The notes under the pieces were generated by a model. It was not told the origin of the DNA. It worked only from the letters and a program-made list of their open reading frames with translations, and ran no database searches. A stretch of DNA of 64,000 bases from Flavobacterium sp. N2038 (GTDB lineage Bacteria; Bacteroidota; Bacteroidia; Flavobacteriales; Flavobacteriaceae), in contig NZ_CP110001.1 in NCBI RefSeq assembly GCF_025947185.1, positions 3,162,001-3,226,000 on the forward strand, in the 5' to 3' direction. Position 1 is the stretch's first letter; every line of letters begins with the position of its first letter. Positions 9,973-18,239 of the stretch are shown here, one piece after another. The translations under genes were made by a program, and so were the position numbers.

Positions 9973-10746
9973 TTATAATGTAATCGTTGTATGCGGAATA
10001 TCTGAATTTTGAAGCATTTTATGATGTCCAATTTTGATTTTCTGCACACCTCTTGATAAACTATTGAAGCAGTTATCCAATTTTGGAATCATTCCTGAAT
10101 GGATTACTTTTTCTTCTTTTAGCTTATTGTATAATGTTTCGTTAATTTGGGTTATTACAGATAAATCATCTTCTGAATCCTGCAAAACGCCTTGTTTTTC
10201 AAAACAATAGGTTAGCGTCACATCAAAAACTTGAGATAGTGCAATTGATAATTCGCTCGCAATTGTATCAGCATTTGTGTTTAACAATTGTCCGTTTTTG
10301 TCATGTGTAATCGCACAAAAAACAGGAACAACTCCTGCTTCTAACAAAGTTGCCAGTAATTTGGTGTTGACTTGTTTTACATCGCCTACAAATCCGTAAT
10401 CAATTGTTGGGTGATTTCTTTTTGTTGACTGAATTAAATTTCCATCAGCTCCAGAAAAACCAATTGCATTATTGTCTTTTGCCTGCAATTGCGCCACAAT
10501 ATGTTTGTTGATTTGTCCTGCGTAAATCATCACTACAACGTCAAGCATTGGAGCATCTGTAATTCGGCGTCCGTCAATCATTTGCGGAACCAAACCAATA
10601 CTCTGCGCCATCTTTGTAGCCGATTTTCCACCGCCGTGAACTAAAACTTTATAGCCTTCAATTTTAGAAAAATCGGTTAAAAATTGTTCTAATTCTACTG
10701 GATTATCGATGATGTTTCCACCTATTTTTATTACTGATACGTTCAT
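9973..10746 (-). CDS. argB: N-acetyl(acyl)glutamate kinase
   Basis: Phosphorylates the gamma-carboxylate of the N-acylated glutamate using ATP. Amino-acid kinase fold: VIKIGGN at residues 5-11, the glycine-rich VHGGGKSATK (HGGGK at 37-41), and NADTIASELS for substrate and phosphate contacts. The ATG at 10746 is chosen over an upstream in-frame TTG (10755). 257 residues is the family's usual size. It lacks the N-terminal extension of arginine-inhibited kinases. Substrate could be N-succinylglutamate if the pathway follows the Bacteroides type suggested by ArgF'. Confidence 0.95.
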   Translation of the reverse strand: MNVSVIKIGGNIIDNPVELEQFLTDFSKIEGYKVLVHGGGKSATKMAQSIGLVPQMIDGRRITDAPMLDVVVMIYAGQINKHIVAQLQAKDNNAIGFSGADGNLIQSTKRNHPTIDYGFVGDVKQVNTKLLATLLEAGVVPVFCAITHDKNGQLLNTNADTIASELSIALSQVFDVTLTYCFEKQGVLQDSEDDLSVITQINETLYNKLKEEKVIHSGMIPKLDNCFNSLSRGVQKIKIGHHKMLQNSDIPHTTITL

Positions 10747-10756
10747 TTCTTTCAAG

Positions 10757-10842
10757 GTTCAAAGAGGCAAAGGTTCAAAGAGGCAAAGGTTTTTCTCAAG
10801 GTTATAAAACCTCTGAACCTTTGTAGCTTTGAGCCTTTGCAC
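10757..10842. repeat. AGGTTCAAAGAGGCAA tandem/inverted repeat between argF' and argB
   Basis: Two direct copies of AGGTTCAAAGAGGCAA (10756-10789) are followed by the inverted AACCTCTGAACCTTTGTAGC and TTGAGCCTTTGC. The whole gap can fold into a long imperfect hairpin. Non-coding. Confidence 0.6.
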
Positions 10843-10848
10843 CTAAAT

Positions 10849-11796
10849 TTACAATTTCTTCAAAATCTTTTGTAAAACTAATTGTGCTGAATATGTTCTG
10901 TTATTCGCCTGTTCGATTACGATTGAATTTTCTCCGTCTAAAACTTCATCGCTTACAATTACATTACGACGAACTGGAAGACAGTGCATGAATTTTCCGT
11001 TGTTGGTTAAAGCCATTTTTTCTGCCGTTACAGTCCAGTTTGGATCGCTGTTGGTTACTTTTCCGTAATCATTGAAGTTACTCCAGTTTTTTACGTAAAC
11101 GAAATCAGCATTTTCAAAAGCTTTGTCTTGATCGTATTCAATTTTGCTGTCTTTTGTGATTTCCGGGCTTAGTTCGTAACCTTCCGGATGTGTGATTACA
11201 AAATCCATATCTTTTTGCATCTGCATCATTTCTACGAAAGAATTAGCTACTGCCTGAGGTAAAGCTTTTGGATGCGGCGCCCATGAAAGCACTACTTTTG
11301 GTTTGTGTTTCGTTTTGTGCTCCTCCATTGTAATAGCATCTGCTAGCGACTGCATTGGATGACGAACAGCACTTTCCATATTTACAATTGGAACAGTTGC
11401 ATACTTCAAAAATCCTGAAATTACAGTTTCCTGATAATCTTTTTCTTTGTCAACCAAACCTGCGAAAGCACGAATTGCGATAATATCACAATACTGAGAA
11501 ACTACTTCTGCAGCTTCTTTAATATGTTCTGAAGCGCCAGAATTCATAACGGCTCCGTCTTCAAATTCTAAAGTCCAGCCTTCATTAGTAAAATTCATTA
11601 CCATAACGTTCATTCCTAAGTTTAAAGCCGCTTTTTGAGTACTCAAACGCGTTCTTAAACTCGGGTTGAAGAATAACATTCCTAGAGTTTTATTCTTTCC
11701 TAAACTTTGATTTTTAAGTGGATTCTTTTTAATTTTAATCGCACTTTTTACCCATTTTGATAATGAGTCGATATCTTTTATTGAAATATAATTCAT
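10849..11796 (-). CDS. argF': N-succinyl/N-acetylornithine carbamoyltransferase (ArgF')
   Basis: Transfers a carbamoyl group to N-acylated ornithine rather than free ornithine. 315 residues. The carbamoyl-phosphate loop FFNPSLRTRLSTQKAALNLG (residues 42-61), the EHIKEA segment (90-95) and HCLPVRRN define the ArgF' subfamily, distinct from standard OTCase. At the position that decides acyl specificity, it has Ser89. By my alignment this corresponds to Pro90 of the Bacteroides fragilis succinylornithine enzyme and Glu92 of the Xanthomonas acetylornithine enzyme. Published mutagenesis, as I recall it, found that small residues there favour succinylornithine. I therefore infer succinyl specificity. 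Confidence 0.92.
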   Translation of the reverse strand: MNYISIKDIDSLSKWVKSAIKIKKNPLKNQSLGKNKTLGMLFFNPSLRTRLSTQKAALNLGMNVMVMNFTNEGWTLEFEDGAVMNSGASEHIKEAAEVVSQYCDIIAIRAFAGLVDKEKDYQETVISGFLKYATVPIVNMESAVRHPMQSLADAITMEEHKTKHKPKVVLSWAPHPKALPQAVANSFVEMMQMQKDMDFVITHPEGYELSPEITKDSKIEYDQDKAFENADFVYVKNWSNFNDYGKVTNSDPNWTVTAEKMALTNNGKFMHCLPVRRNVIVSDEVLDGENSIVIEQANNRTYSAQLVLQKILKKL

Positions 11797-11809
11797 GTCT
11801 TTTTGTTTA

Positions 11810-11880
11810 ATTTAGATAATGTGATAATTAGAAAATTGGATAATTGTGCATTATCTGATTAACTAATTTTCTAATTGACT
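11810..11880. repeat. AT-rich inverted repeat between proB and argF'
   Basis: GATAATG...AATTAGAAAATT in the left half pairs with CATTATC and AATTTTCTAATT in the right half, giving an AT-rich hairpin covering nearly all of the 86-nt gap. Confidence 0.6.
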
Positions 11881-11882
11881 CA

Positions 11883-12644
11883 TTAGATTATTTTCGTAAA
11901 CGGAATTTCGTCTTTTAATGCCTTTAATATAAAATTATCATTCAGTCCATTCACAATCCAGGTTTCGATATTTGCGGCTTTTGAAATTGCAGCTGCTTCT
12001 ATTTTTGATTGCATTCCGCCAGTTCCGTGTGACGATTTTGATTCACCAATTTCCTTTACAAGCGACTTCAAATCATTTACCAATTTGATCGTTTCTGGAA
12101 TTTCATCATGAATAGAATCTTTCGTATAAATTCCGTTTGTATTCGTCGCAATTATCAGAATATCAACATTTAAAAGAACCGCCGTTAAAGCCGCTAATTT
12201 GTCATTATCCCCAAACCGAATTTCATCTGTTGCAACGGTATCATTTTCATTGATAATCGGAATGTAATTGTTTTTAACTAATACATTAATTGTATTTACA
12301 ATGTTCTTTTTGGTTTGCTCTTTTTCAAAATCAGAATAAGAAAGTAAACACTGTGAAGTATTCAATCCTAAATCCTTAAAATTTTCATTGTAAATCCGCA
12401 TTAAATGGGGCTGTCCGATTGAAGCTAAAGCTTGTTTTACAAAAACATCTTTATCCTGATTATCCAGTTTTACAAACTGCTTTGCCGCTGCAATTGCTCC
12501 TGAACTCACTATGATAAATTCATATTCGTCGTTTAAAGCCGCAATCTGTATTCCGAGGTCTTCAATCTTTCCCCGCGAAATATGATTGGTTTCTTTGGTT
12601 AAAGTATTGCTTCCTATTTTTAATAAAATCCGTTTCTTACCCAT
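11883..12644 (-). CDS. proB: Glutamate 5-kinase (short form, no PUA domain)
   Basis: First enzyme of proline synthesis: ATP plus glutamate gives glutamyl-5-phosphate. Amino-acid kinase fold with LLKIGSNTLT at the N-terminus, VSSGAIAAAK, NENDTVATDEIRFGDND for glutamate and magnesium, and GTGGMQSKIEAA. At 253 residues it ends after the kinase domain. The PUA domain that makes E. coli ProB about 367 residues is absent, as in several other bacteria. It sits upstream of argF' and downstream of proA inside the arginine operon, so proline and arginine synthesis share a transcript. Confidence 0.95.
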   Translation of the reverse strand: MGKKRILLKIGSNTLTKETNHISRGKIEDLGIQIAALNDEYEFIIVSSGAIAAAKQFVKLDNQDKDVFVKQALASIGQPHLMRIYNENFKDLGLNTSQCLLSYSDFEKEQTKKNIVNTINVLVKNNYIPIINENDTVATDEIRFGDNDKLAALTAVLLNVDILIIATNTNGIYTKDSIHDEIPETIKLVNDLKSLVKEIGESKSSHGTGGMQSKIEAAAISKAANIETWIVNGLNDNFILKALKDEIPFTKII

Positions 12645-12659
12645 TGTTGTTGTTTTGCT

Positions 12660-12850
12660 GCGATTTTTTTAACCGCAAAGTGCGCAAGGTTTTTTTACAT
12701 TCTTTGTACTTACAAACGCTAAGTTCGCAAAGCTTTATCTATATATTTAAATTTCAATAAATAAAATTCCAAATCCCAATAATCTGCAATCAAAAATCGT
12801 TAATCATCAATCTAAAATTCTAAGAAGTCTAACAATCTAAGAAAGTCTAA
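12660..12850. repeat. CGCAAAG-type dispersed repeat in the proA-proB gap
   Basis: 206-nt gap with no gene. On the plus strand it holds AACCGCAAAGTGCGCAAGG (near 12671) and AAACGCTAAGTTCGCAAAGC (near 12713). The rest is low-complexity TCTAACAATCTAAGAAAGTC repeats (about 12820-12850). It resembles dispersed intergenic repeats of Flavobacterium. Family assignment is from memory. Confidence 0.55.
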
Positions 12851-14044
12851 CTATCTAATTTGTCCTTCTCCGTAAACGTACCATTTGTTTGTTACAAGAT
12901 GCTGAAGACCAATTGGACCTCTTTGATGCAATTTATCAGTGCTTATCGCTAATTCTCCTCCTAAACCAAATTGTCCGCCATCTGTGAATCTGGTCGATGC
13001 ATTTTGATAAACTGCTGCAGCATCTATTGCTTCCATAAACTGCTGTGCAACATCGTTATCTCTGGTAATAATTGCTGCAGAATGTCCTCCACAATATTTA
13101 TTAATCATATCAATGGCATGATCATGAGAATCGATTGTTCCAATTACAATTTTATAATCTAGAAATTCTTCGTACCAAATATCTTCATTTTGAAGTGTTT
13201 CTGTATCTTCAAAATTCTCTAATGATTTATCGACGATTACTTCAACATTATGTTCTTTTAATTCTTCAATTAAAATAGATACAAAACCTTCAAAATTGGG
13301 TAACTTAGGATCTATTAAAACCTTATCAACTGCATTGCAGGCCGATATTTTAGATGTTTTAGCATTCAAAATTATTTTTAAAGCCAAATCAGTATCTGCT
13401 TTTTCATGAACGTACATAAAATTGTTTCCGCGCCCACTTACAATAACCGGACAGGTTGCATGCGCTTTTACAAATTCAATTAGTTTTTCTCCTCCTCTTG
13501 GAACTATTAAATCTACTTTCTGAGTTGGTTTTTCTAAAAAAACCTGAGTTTCAGTTCTGTTGTAATTCAGATATTCAACCCAGTCTTTTGAAACTCCGTT
13601 TTCTTCTAAAGCTTTGTGCCAAAGACTTACGATTTTCAAATTTGATTTTAAAGACTCTTTTCCTCCTTTTAATAAAATCTTATTTCCAGATTTAAAAGCA
13701 ATTCCGCCTGCTTCGATTGTAACATCGGGGCGAGATTCGTAAATAATTAAAATCGTTCCGAAAGCGGCTGTTTTATTTATAACTTTTATTCCATTATCAT
13801 GTGTAAATTGAAAACGCTCAACGCCAACGGGATCTTCCTGAGATGCTAATTGGTTTAATGATAAAATCATTTCGTCGACTTTTTTATCATCTACTTTTAA
13901 GCGTTCTTCCATCGCTAAATCTGAGCCGTTGTAATCGGCAAGATCTTCCTGATTGGTCAGGATTATCTCATTCCGCTCCTGCTCGACCAGCTTTGCCATA
14001 GACCGCAAAACCGCATTGCGTGTTTCAATTGATAATGGTTTCAT
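12851..14044 (-). CDS. proA: Glutamate-5-semialdehyde dehydrogenase
   Basis: NADPH-dependent reduction of glutamyl-5-phosphate to glutamate semialdehyde in the proline branch. 397 residues, aldehyde dehydrogenase superfamily. The substrate loop IIYESRPDVTIEAGGIAFKSGN is followed by the catalytic cysteine C236 in SACNAVDKV and the C-terminal FGLGGELAISTDKLHQRGPIGL signature. It follows argD and precedes proB, so the two proline genes are adjacent inside the arg operon. No proC (last proline step) is in the window. Confidence 0.96.
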   Translation of the reverse strand: MKPLSIETRNAVLRSMAKLVEQERNEIILTNQEDLADYNGSDLAMEERLKVDDKKVDEMILSLNQLASQEDPVGVERFQFTHDNGIKVINKTAAFGTILIIYESRPDVTIEAGGIAFKSGNKILLKGGKESLKSNLKIVSLWHKALEENGVSKDWVEYLNYNRTETQVFLEKPTQKVDLIVPRGGEKLIEFVKAHATCPVIVSGRGNNFMYVHEKADTDLALKIILNAKTSKISACNAVDKVLIDPKLPNFEGFVSILIEELKEHNVEVIVDKSLENFEDTETLQNEDIWYEEFLDYKIVIGTIDSHDHAIDMINKYCGGHSAAIITRDNDVAQQFMEAIDAAAVYQNASTRFTDGGQFGLGGELAISTDKLHQRGPIGLQHLVTNKWYVYGEGQIR

Positions 14045-14101
14045 AATTTCAAGTGGGTTGGTTGTTTTTTGGTTGTTTCTTTTTATAGAAACCTATATTT
14101 T

Positions 14102-14134
14102 AAACCTGACGGGTATTAAAAACCCGTCAGGTTT
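14102..14134. repeat. GC-rich palindrome in the argD-proA gap
   Basis: 13-bp stem AAACCTGACGGGT (14102-14114) / ACCCGTCAGGTTT (14122-14134) with a 7-nt loop. It would form a strong hairpin in the operon mRNA. Confidence 0.8.
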
Positions 14135-14146
14135 ACGTAACGAGAA

Positions 14147-15286
14147 TTAGTTTTTTAATTCTTCCAAACTTTCTTTTAAAGCTTTTACAAACGTATCGAT
14201 ATCTGCTTTTTTCACAGTCAAAGGCGGTAAAATTCTTAATAAATTTTTATTGTTGGCGCTTCCTGTAAAAATGTGTTTTTCGATGATTAGTTTTTTTCTT
14301 AAAGCTGCAACATCAAAATCAAACTCAACTCCAAGCATTAATCCTTTTCCTTTTACTTGTTTGATTCCGTCAACTTCTTTGATTTTCTCTAAGAAATATT
14401 CATAAACTTCGTTTACATTTTTCTGTAAATCCAGTTTTTCAATTACATCTAAAACTGCAATTCCTGCAGCACAAGACAAGTGGCTTCCGCCGAAAGTTGT
14501 ACCTAATAATCCGAAACTTGCTTCAAATTTTGGAGAAATTAAAATGGCTCCAACTGGAAAACCATTCCCCATTCCTTTTGCAACTGAAATAATATCAGCA
14601 TTAATTCCGTGATGTTGGAATGCAAAGAATTTTCCGCTTCTTCCGTATCCTGATTGCACTTCATCTAAAATTAAAACAACATCGTATTTTTTACATGCTT
14701 TTTCTAAAGCCTGAAAAAATTCTGTTGTTCCCTGATCTAAACCTCCAACTCCTTGAATTCCTTCGATAATTACTGCTGTAACATCGCCTTTAGATAATTC
14801 AGCCTCAACTAATTCGATTTGATTTAAAGGTAAAAAAGTAACTTCTTGCTGTGCGTTAATCGGCGCAACAATTTTCTTATTATCAGTAACAGCTACGGCT
14901 GCAGAAGTTCTTCCATGAAAAGAATTATCAAAAGCGACAACTCTTGATTTTCCGTTATGGAAAGACGCTAATTTTAAAGCATTTTCGTTTGCTTCAGCAC
15001 CAGAACTGCATAAAAACAATTCGTAATCTTCAAGACCAGAAAGTTTTCCTAATTTCTGAGCCAATTCAACCTGTAAAGGATTCTGAATCGCATTCGAATA
15101 AAAACCTAAATTATCTATCTGATTCTTCAGTTTTGCTACATAATCCGGCTGCGTGTGTCCGATAGAAATCACACCATGTCCGCTGTATAAATCTAAATAT
15201 TCTACTCCTTTGTCGTCAATAATTGTACAATCGACTGCTTTTACTGGAGTTATGTTGTATAATGGGTAAACGTTGAATAAGTTCAT
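14147..15286 (-). CDS. argD: Acetyl(succinyl)ornithine aminotransferase
   Basis: PLP-dependent class III aminotransferase that makes N-acylornithine from the semialdehyde and glutamate. 379 residues. FLCSSGAEANENALKLA, HGRTSAAVAVT, LILDEVQSGYGRSGK and the PLP lysine K237 in SVAKGMGNGFPVGA are all present. The GTTFGGSHLSCAAG segment is typical of the ArgD/AstC group. It is preceded by argC in the operon. Whether it prefers acetyl- or succinyl-ornithine cannot be told from motifs alone. Confidence 0.95.
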   Translation of the reverse strand: MNLFNVYPLYNITPVKAVDCTIIDDKGVEYLDLYSGHGVISIGHTQPDYVAKLKNQIDNLGFYSNAIQNPLQVELAQKLGKLSGLEDYELFLCSSGAEANENALKLASFHNGKSRVVAFDNSFHGRTSAAVAVTDNKKIVAPINAQQEVTFLPLNQIELVEAELSKGDVTAVIIEGIQGVGGLDQGTTEFFQALEKACKKYDVVLILDEVQSGYGRSGKFFAFQHHGINADIISVAKGMGNGFPVGAILISPKFEASFGLLGTTFGGSHLSCAAGIAVLDVIEKLDLQKNVNEVYEYFLEKIKEVDGIKQVKGKGLMLGVEFDFDVAALRKKLIIEKHIFTGSANNKNLLRILPPLTVKKADIDTFVKALKESLEELKN

Positions 15287-15302
15287 GTGTTTTTTGTTTA
15301 AA

Positions 15303-15366
15303 GTTTCAGGTTTCAGGTTTCAAGTTACGCTAGAGAACGTGAAACTTGAAACTTAAAACCTGAAAC
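15303..15366. repeat. TTTCAGG-type inverted repeat in the argC-argD gap
   Basis: GTTTCAGGTTTCAGGTTTCA (from 15303) faces GAAACTTGAAACTTAAAACC TGAAAC (ending 15366) across a short spacer. This can form an imperfect long hairpin. A related AAACTTGAAACCTGAAAC stretch recurs at 18731-18749. Confidence 0.6.
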
Positions 15367-15375
15367 AAATTTTTT

Positions 15376-16353
15376 CTAAAATCCGCTTGGTTTCAAATGT
15401 AAACCTGTGGTTTCTTCTAAACCGAACATTAAATTCATGTTTTGAATCGCTTGTCCTGAAGCACCTTTGGTTAAGTTATCGATAATTGATGTTATGAGAA
15501 CCCGGTTTCCTTTTTTCAATAAACTAATAATACATTTGTTCGTTTGCACCACTTGTTTCATATTGATGTTGGTTGTGGTAACGGTTACAAAAGGCTCGTT
15601 TTTATAGAAGTCTTCATATTTAGCAACCAATTGTTCCAAACTATCATCGCACAATGTATAAAGCGTTGCAAAAATTCCTCTTGGAAAATCTCCTCTGTTC
15701 GGAATAAAAAGCAATTCGCTGTCAAAATCGTCTTGCAATTGAACCAAACTTTCTCCGATTTCTCCCAAATGCTGGTGTTCAAAAGCTTTATAATGCGACA
15801 TATTATTGTTTCTCCAGCTGAAGTGAGAAGTTTCGGAAAGACTTACTCCTGCTCCAGTACTTCCAGTTGTTGCATTAATATGAACATCATTATTCAACAA
15901 ATTATGTTCTGCTAATGGCAATAAAGCCAATTGAATAGCTGTAGCAAAACAACCCGGATTCGCGATATAATTTGCTTTTTTGATTTCGGCTTTATTTATT
16001 TCAGGCAATCCGTAAACAAAGTCTTTTCCTTCGAAATGAGCATCTTTATTCAATCTGAAATCATTTCCTAAATCAATAATTTTCGTATGACTTGCAAATT
16101 GATTTTCTTTCAAAAATGAAATTGATTTTCCGTGACCTAAACACAAGAAAACAACATTCACATTTGGATTAATTTCAGCTGTGAAATTCATTTCGATATC
16201 GCCCATCAAATCTTGGTGCGCCACAGAAAGCGGTTTTCCTGCATTTGTGGTGCTGTAAACAAAATCGATGTTTACTTTGGGATGATACATTAAAATTCTG
16301 ATGAGTTCTCCGGCCGTGTAGCCTGAACCACCAATTATTCCTACATTAATCAT
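15376..16353 (-). CDS. argC: N-acetyl(acyl)-gamma-glutamyl-phosphate reductase
   Basis: Reduces the acylglutamyl phosphate made by ArgB to the semialdehyde with NADPH. 325 residues. An N-terminal Rossmann GIIGGSGYTAGELIRIL precedes the catalytic C135 in NPGCFATAI and the HQHLGEIGE histidine segment. FIPNRGDFPRGIFAT and NLTKGASGQAIQNMN at the C-terminus complete the family pattern. Its start overlaps the 3' end of argG by 8 bp, so the two are probably translationally coupled. Confidence 0.97.
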   Translation of the reverse strand: MINVGIIGGSGYTAGELIRILMYHPKVNIDFVYSTTNAGKPLSVAHQDLMGDIEMNFTAEINPNVNVVFLCLGHGKSISFLKENQFASHTKIIDLGNDFRLNKDAHFEGKDFVYGLPEINKAEIKKANYIANPGCFATAIQLALLPLAEHNLLNNDVHINATTGSTGAGVSLSETSHFSWRNNNMSHYKAFEHQHLGEIGESLVQLQDDFDSELLFIPNRGDFPRGIFATLYTLCDDSLEQLVAKYEDFYKNEPFVTVTTTNINMKQVVQTNKCIISLLKKGNRVLITSIIDNLTKGASGQAIQNMNLMFGLEETTGLHLKPSGF

Positions 16354-17539
16354 GATCTAATTGATTTACAGATGAAAATATGTTTTGTGCATTTCCAAGA
16401 ATTTTGATAAATCCTTTTGCATCATCAGATGTCCATGCATTGTTCATTTCTCCGTATTGACCAAAACCTGTGTTCATCAAATCGTTTTTAGATTCGATTC
16501 CGTCAAGTGAGAAATGATATGGTTTTAATGAAACTGTTACGGTTCCATTTACTGTTTTTTGTGTGTCTTGCAAGAAAGTTTCAATGTTTCTCATTACCGG
16601 ATCCAAGAACTGACCTTCGTGGAATAACATTCCGTACCAGTTTCCTAATTGTTCTTTCCAGTATTGCTGCCATTTTCCTAGCGTATGTTTCTCTAATAAG
16701 TGGTGTGCTTTGATGATAATTAACGGAGCAGCAGCTTCAAAACCAACTCTTCCTTTAATTCCGATAATGGTATCACCTACGTGAATATCTCTACCAATTG
16801 CATAAGCATTTGCCAGTTTTTCAAGAGTTACAATATTGTTTGAAGGTTTGTCTGTTTTACCGTTAATTCCAACTAATTCTCCTTGTTCAAAATGCAAGGT
16901 TACTTTTTCTTCTCCTTCTTTTTTTAATTGAGATGGATAAGCTTCACTTGGTAAAGGCTGTCCTGAAGTTAAAGTTTCTTTTCCTCCAACACTTGTTCCC
17001 CAAAGTCCTTTATTGATAGAGTATTGTGCTTTTTCCCAAGAATAGTGAACTCCGTTTTGAGCTAGATAATCAACTTCTTCTTGTCTTGACAATTTTAAAT
17101 CTCTGATTGGTGTAATAATTTCAATTTCCGGAGCAATAGTCTGGAAAATTAAATCAAAACGAATTTGATCATTTCCTGCACCTGTACTTCCGTGTGCGAT
17201 AGCGCTTGCTCCAACCTTTTTAGCATATTTTATAGCTTCAATTGCCTGAAAAACACGCTCTGCACTTACTGATAATGGATATGTATTGTTTTTTAATACA
17301 TTACCAAAAATCAAATATTTTATAGCTTTATCGTAATATTTATCTACAATTGTAAGGTTTGCGTGTTGTGCACTTCCTAATTCATAGGCTCTTTTTTCAA
17401 TAGCTGATAATTCTTCTGCATCAAATCCTCCTGTATCTACAAGCACAGTATGAACTTCGTATCCTTTTTCATTTTTTAAATATTTCAAACAATACGAGGT
17501 ATCTAATCCTCCGCTATAAGCTAATACTACTTTTTTCAT
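16346..17539 (-). CDS. argG: Argininosuccinate synthase
   Basis: Joins citrulline and aspartate with ATP to give argininosuccinate. 397 residues. The P-loop pyrophosphatase motif AYSGGLDTS is at residues 7-15, with HGSTGAGNDQIRFDL and TPIRDL further on. SINKGLWGTSVGG belongs to the substrate loops. It is the second gene of the operon, 64 nt after the GNAT gene, and overlaps argC. The position early in the transcript, far from argH, matches the Bacteroidota arrangement rather than the argGH pairs of other phyla. Confidence 0.96.
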   Translation of the reverse strand: MKKVVLAYSGGLDTSYCLKYLKNEKGYEVHTVLVDTGGFDAEELSAIEKRAYELGSAQHANLTIVDKYYDKAIKYLIFGNVLKNNTYPLSVSAERVFQAIEAIKYAKKVGASAIAHGSTGAGNDQIRFDLIFQTIAPEIEIITPIRDLKLSRQEEVDYLAQNGVHYSWEKAQYSINKGLWGTSVGGKETLTSGQPLPSEAYPSQLKKEGEEKVTLHFEQGELVGINGKTDKPSNNIVTLEKLANAYAIGRDIHVGDTIIGIKGRVGFEAAAPLIIIKAHHLLEKHTLGKWQQYWKEQLGNWYGMLFHEGQFLDPVMRNIETFLQDTQKTVNGTVTVSLKPYHFSLDGIESKNDLMNTGFGQYGEMNNAWTSDDAKGFIKILGNAQNIFSSVNQLDHD

Positions 17540-17603
17540 TTTTTATAATTTAGGCTAATACTTTCGTATGTAGCAGTTTGAGATTTTTTCTAATTAATTT
17601 TGC

Positions 17604-18239
17604 TTAAACAAATAATGACAATATTTTATTTAAAAATAAGGCTTGTTTGATTTTTTTAAGTCTGCTTAAAACAGCCTCGTTAAAAGGGTGCCTTGGTGGT
17701 GTTTTTTGTTTTTCTTTTGGGTCGTATAACATTCCTGTACAAAGACACATCTTGTTTTCTTTACTTTGTAAAATAGGGAAGTTAGTACAGGTTTTACAGC
17801 CTGCCCAAAAACTTGGATCGGTTGTAAGTTCTGAGAAAGGCACTGGTTTGTAACCTAAATCAGAGTTGATTTTCATTACAGCCAATCCTGTTGTGATTCC
17901 AAATATTTTAGCATCCGGATACCTTTCTAATGAATAATCAAAAACTTTTGATTTTATTTTTTTTGCCAGACCTAAACTTCTGTAGTCCGGGTGTACAATC
18001 AGGCCTGAATGCGCTACGAATTTTCCGTGCTGCCAGCTTTCGATATAACAAAAACCTGCAAATTTTCCATCTGCCAGAGCAATCATCGCATCACCATTCG
18101 ACATTTTTTTCTGAATATACTCAGGAGTTCTTTTAGCAATCCCTGTACCTCTCAACAAGGCAGATGATTCTATCGTATCGCAGATTTCTTGTGCGAATTT
18201 GAAGTGTTCTTCCTGGGTAACAACAATAGAGATCTTCAT
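17604..18239 (-). CDS. GNAT acyltransferase heading the arginine operon (candidate N-acylglutamate synthase)
   Basis: 211-residue GNAT protein. The acyl-CoA binding motif lies around HPDYRSLGLAKKI (residues 83-95). No classical argA or argJ is in the operon. As its first gene, this enzyme is the natural candidate for acylating glutamate with acetyl- or succinyl-CoA. An unusual feature is a cysteine cluster after the core: C148 and C151 (GCKTC), then C165 and C167 (MCLC). That could bind a metal or form a redox switch. The C-terminus is basic and hydrophobic. GNAT fold is certain; substrate is an inference from position. Confidence 0.8.
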   Translation of the reverse strand: MKISIVVTQEEHFKFAQEICDTIESSALLRGTGIAKRTPEYIQKKMSNGDAMIALADGKFAGFCYIESWQHGKFVAHSGLIVHPDYRSLGLAKKIKSKVFDYSLERYPDAKIFGITTGLAVMKINSDLGYKPVPFSELTTDPSFWAGCKTCTNFPILQSKENKMCLCTGMLYDPKEKQKTPPRHPFNEAVLSRLKKIKQALFLNKILSLFV

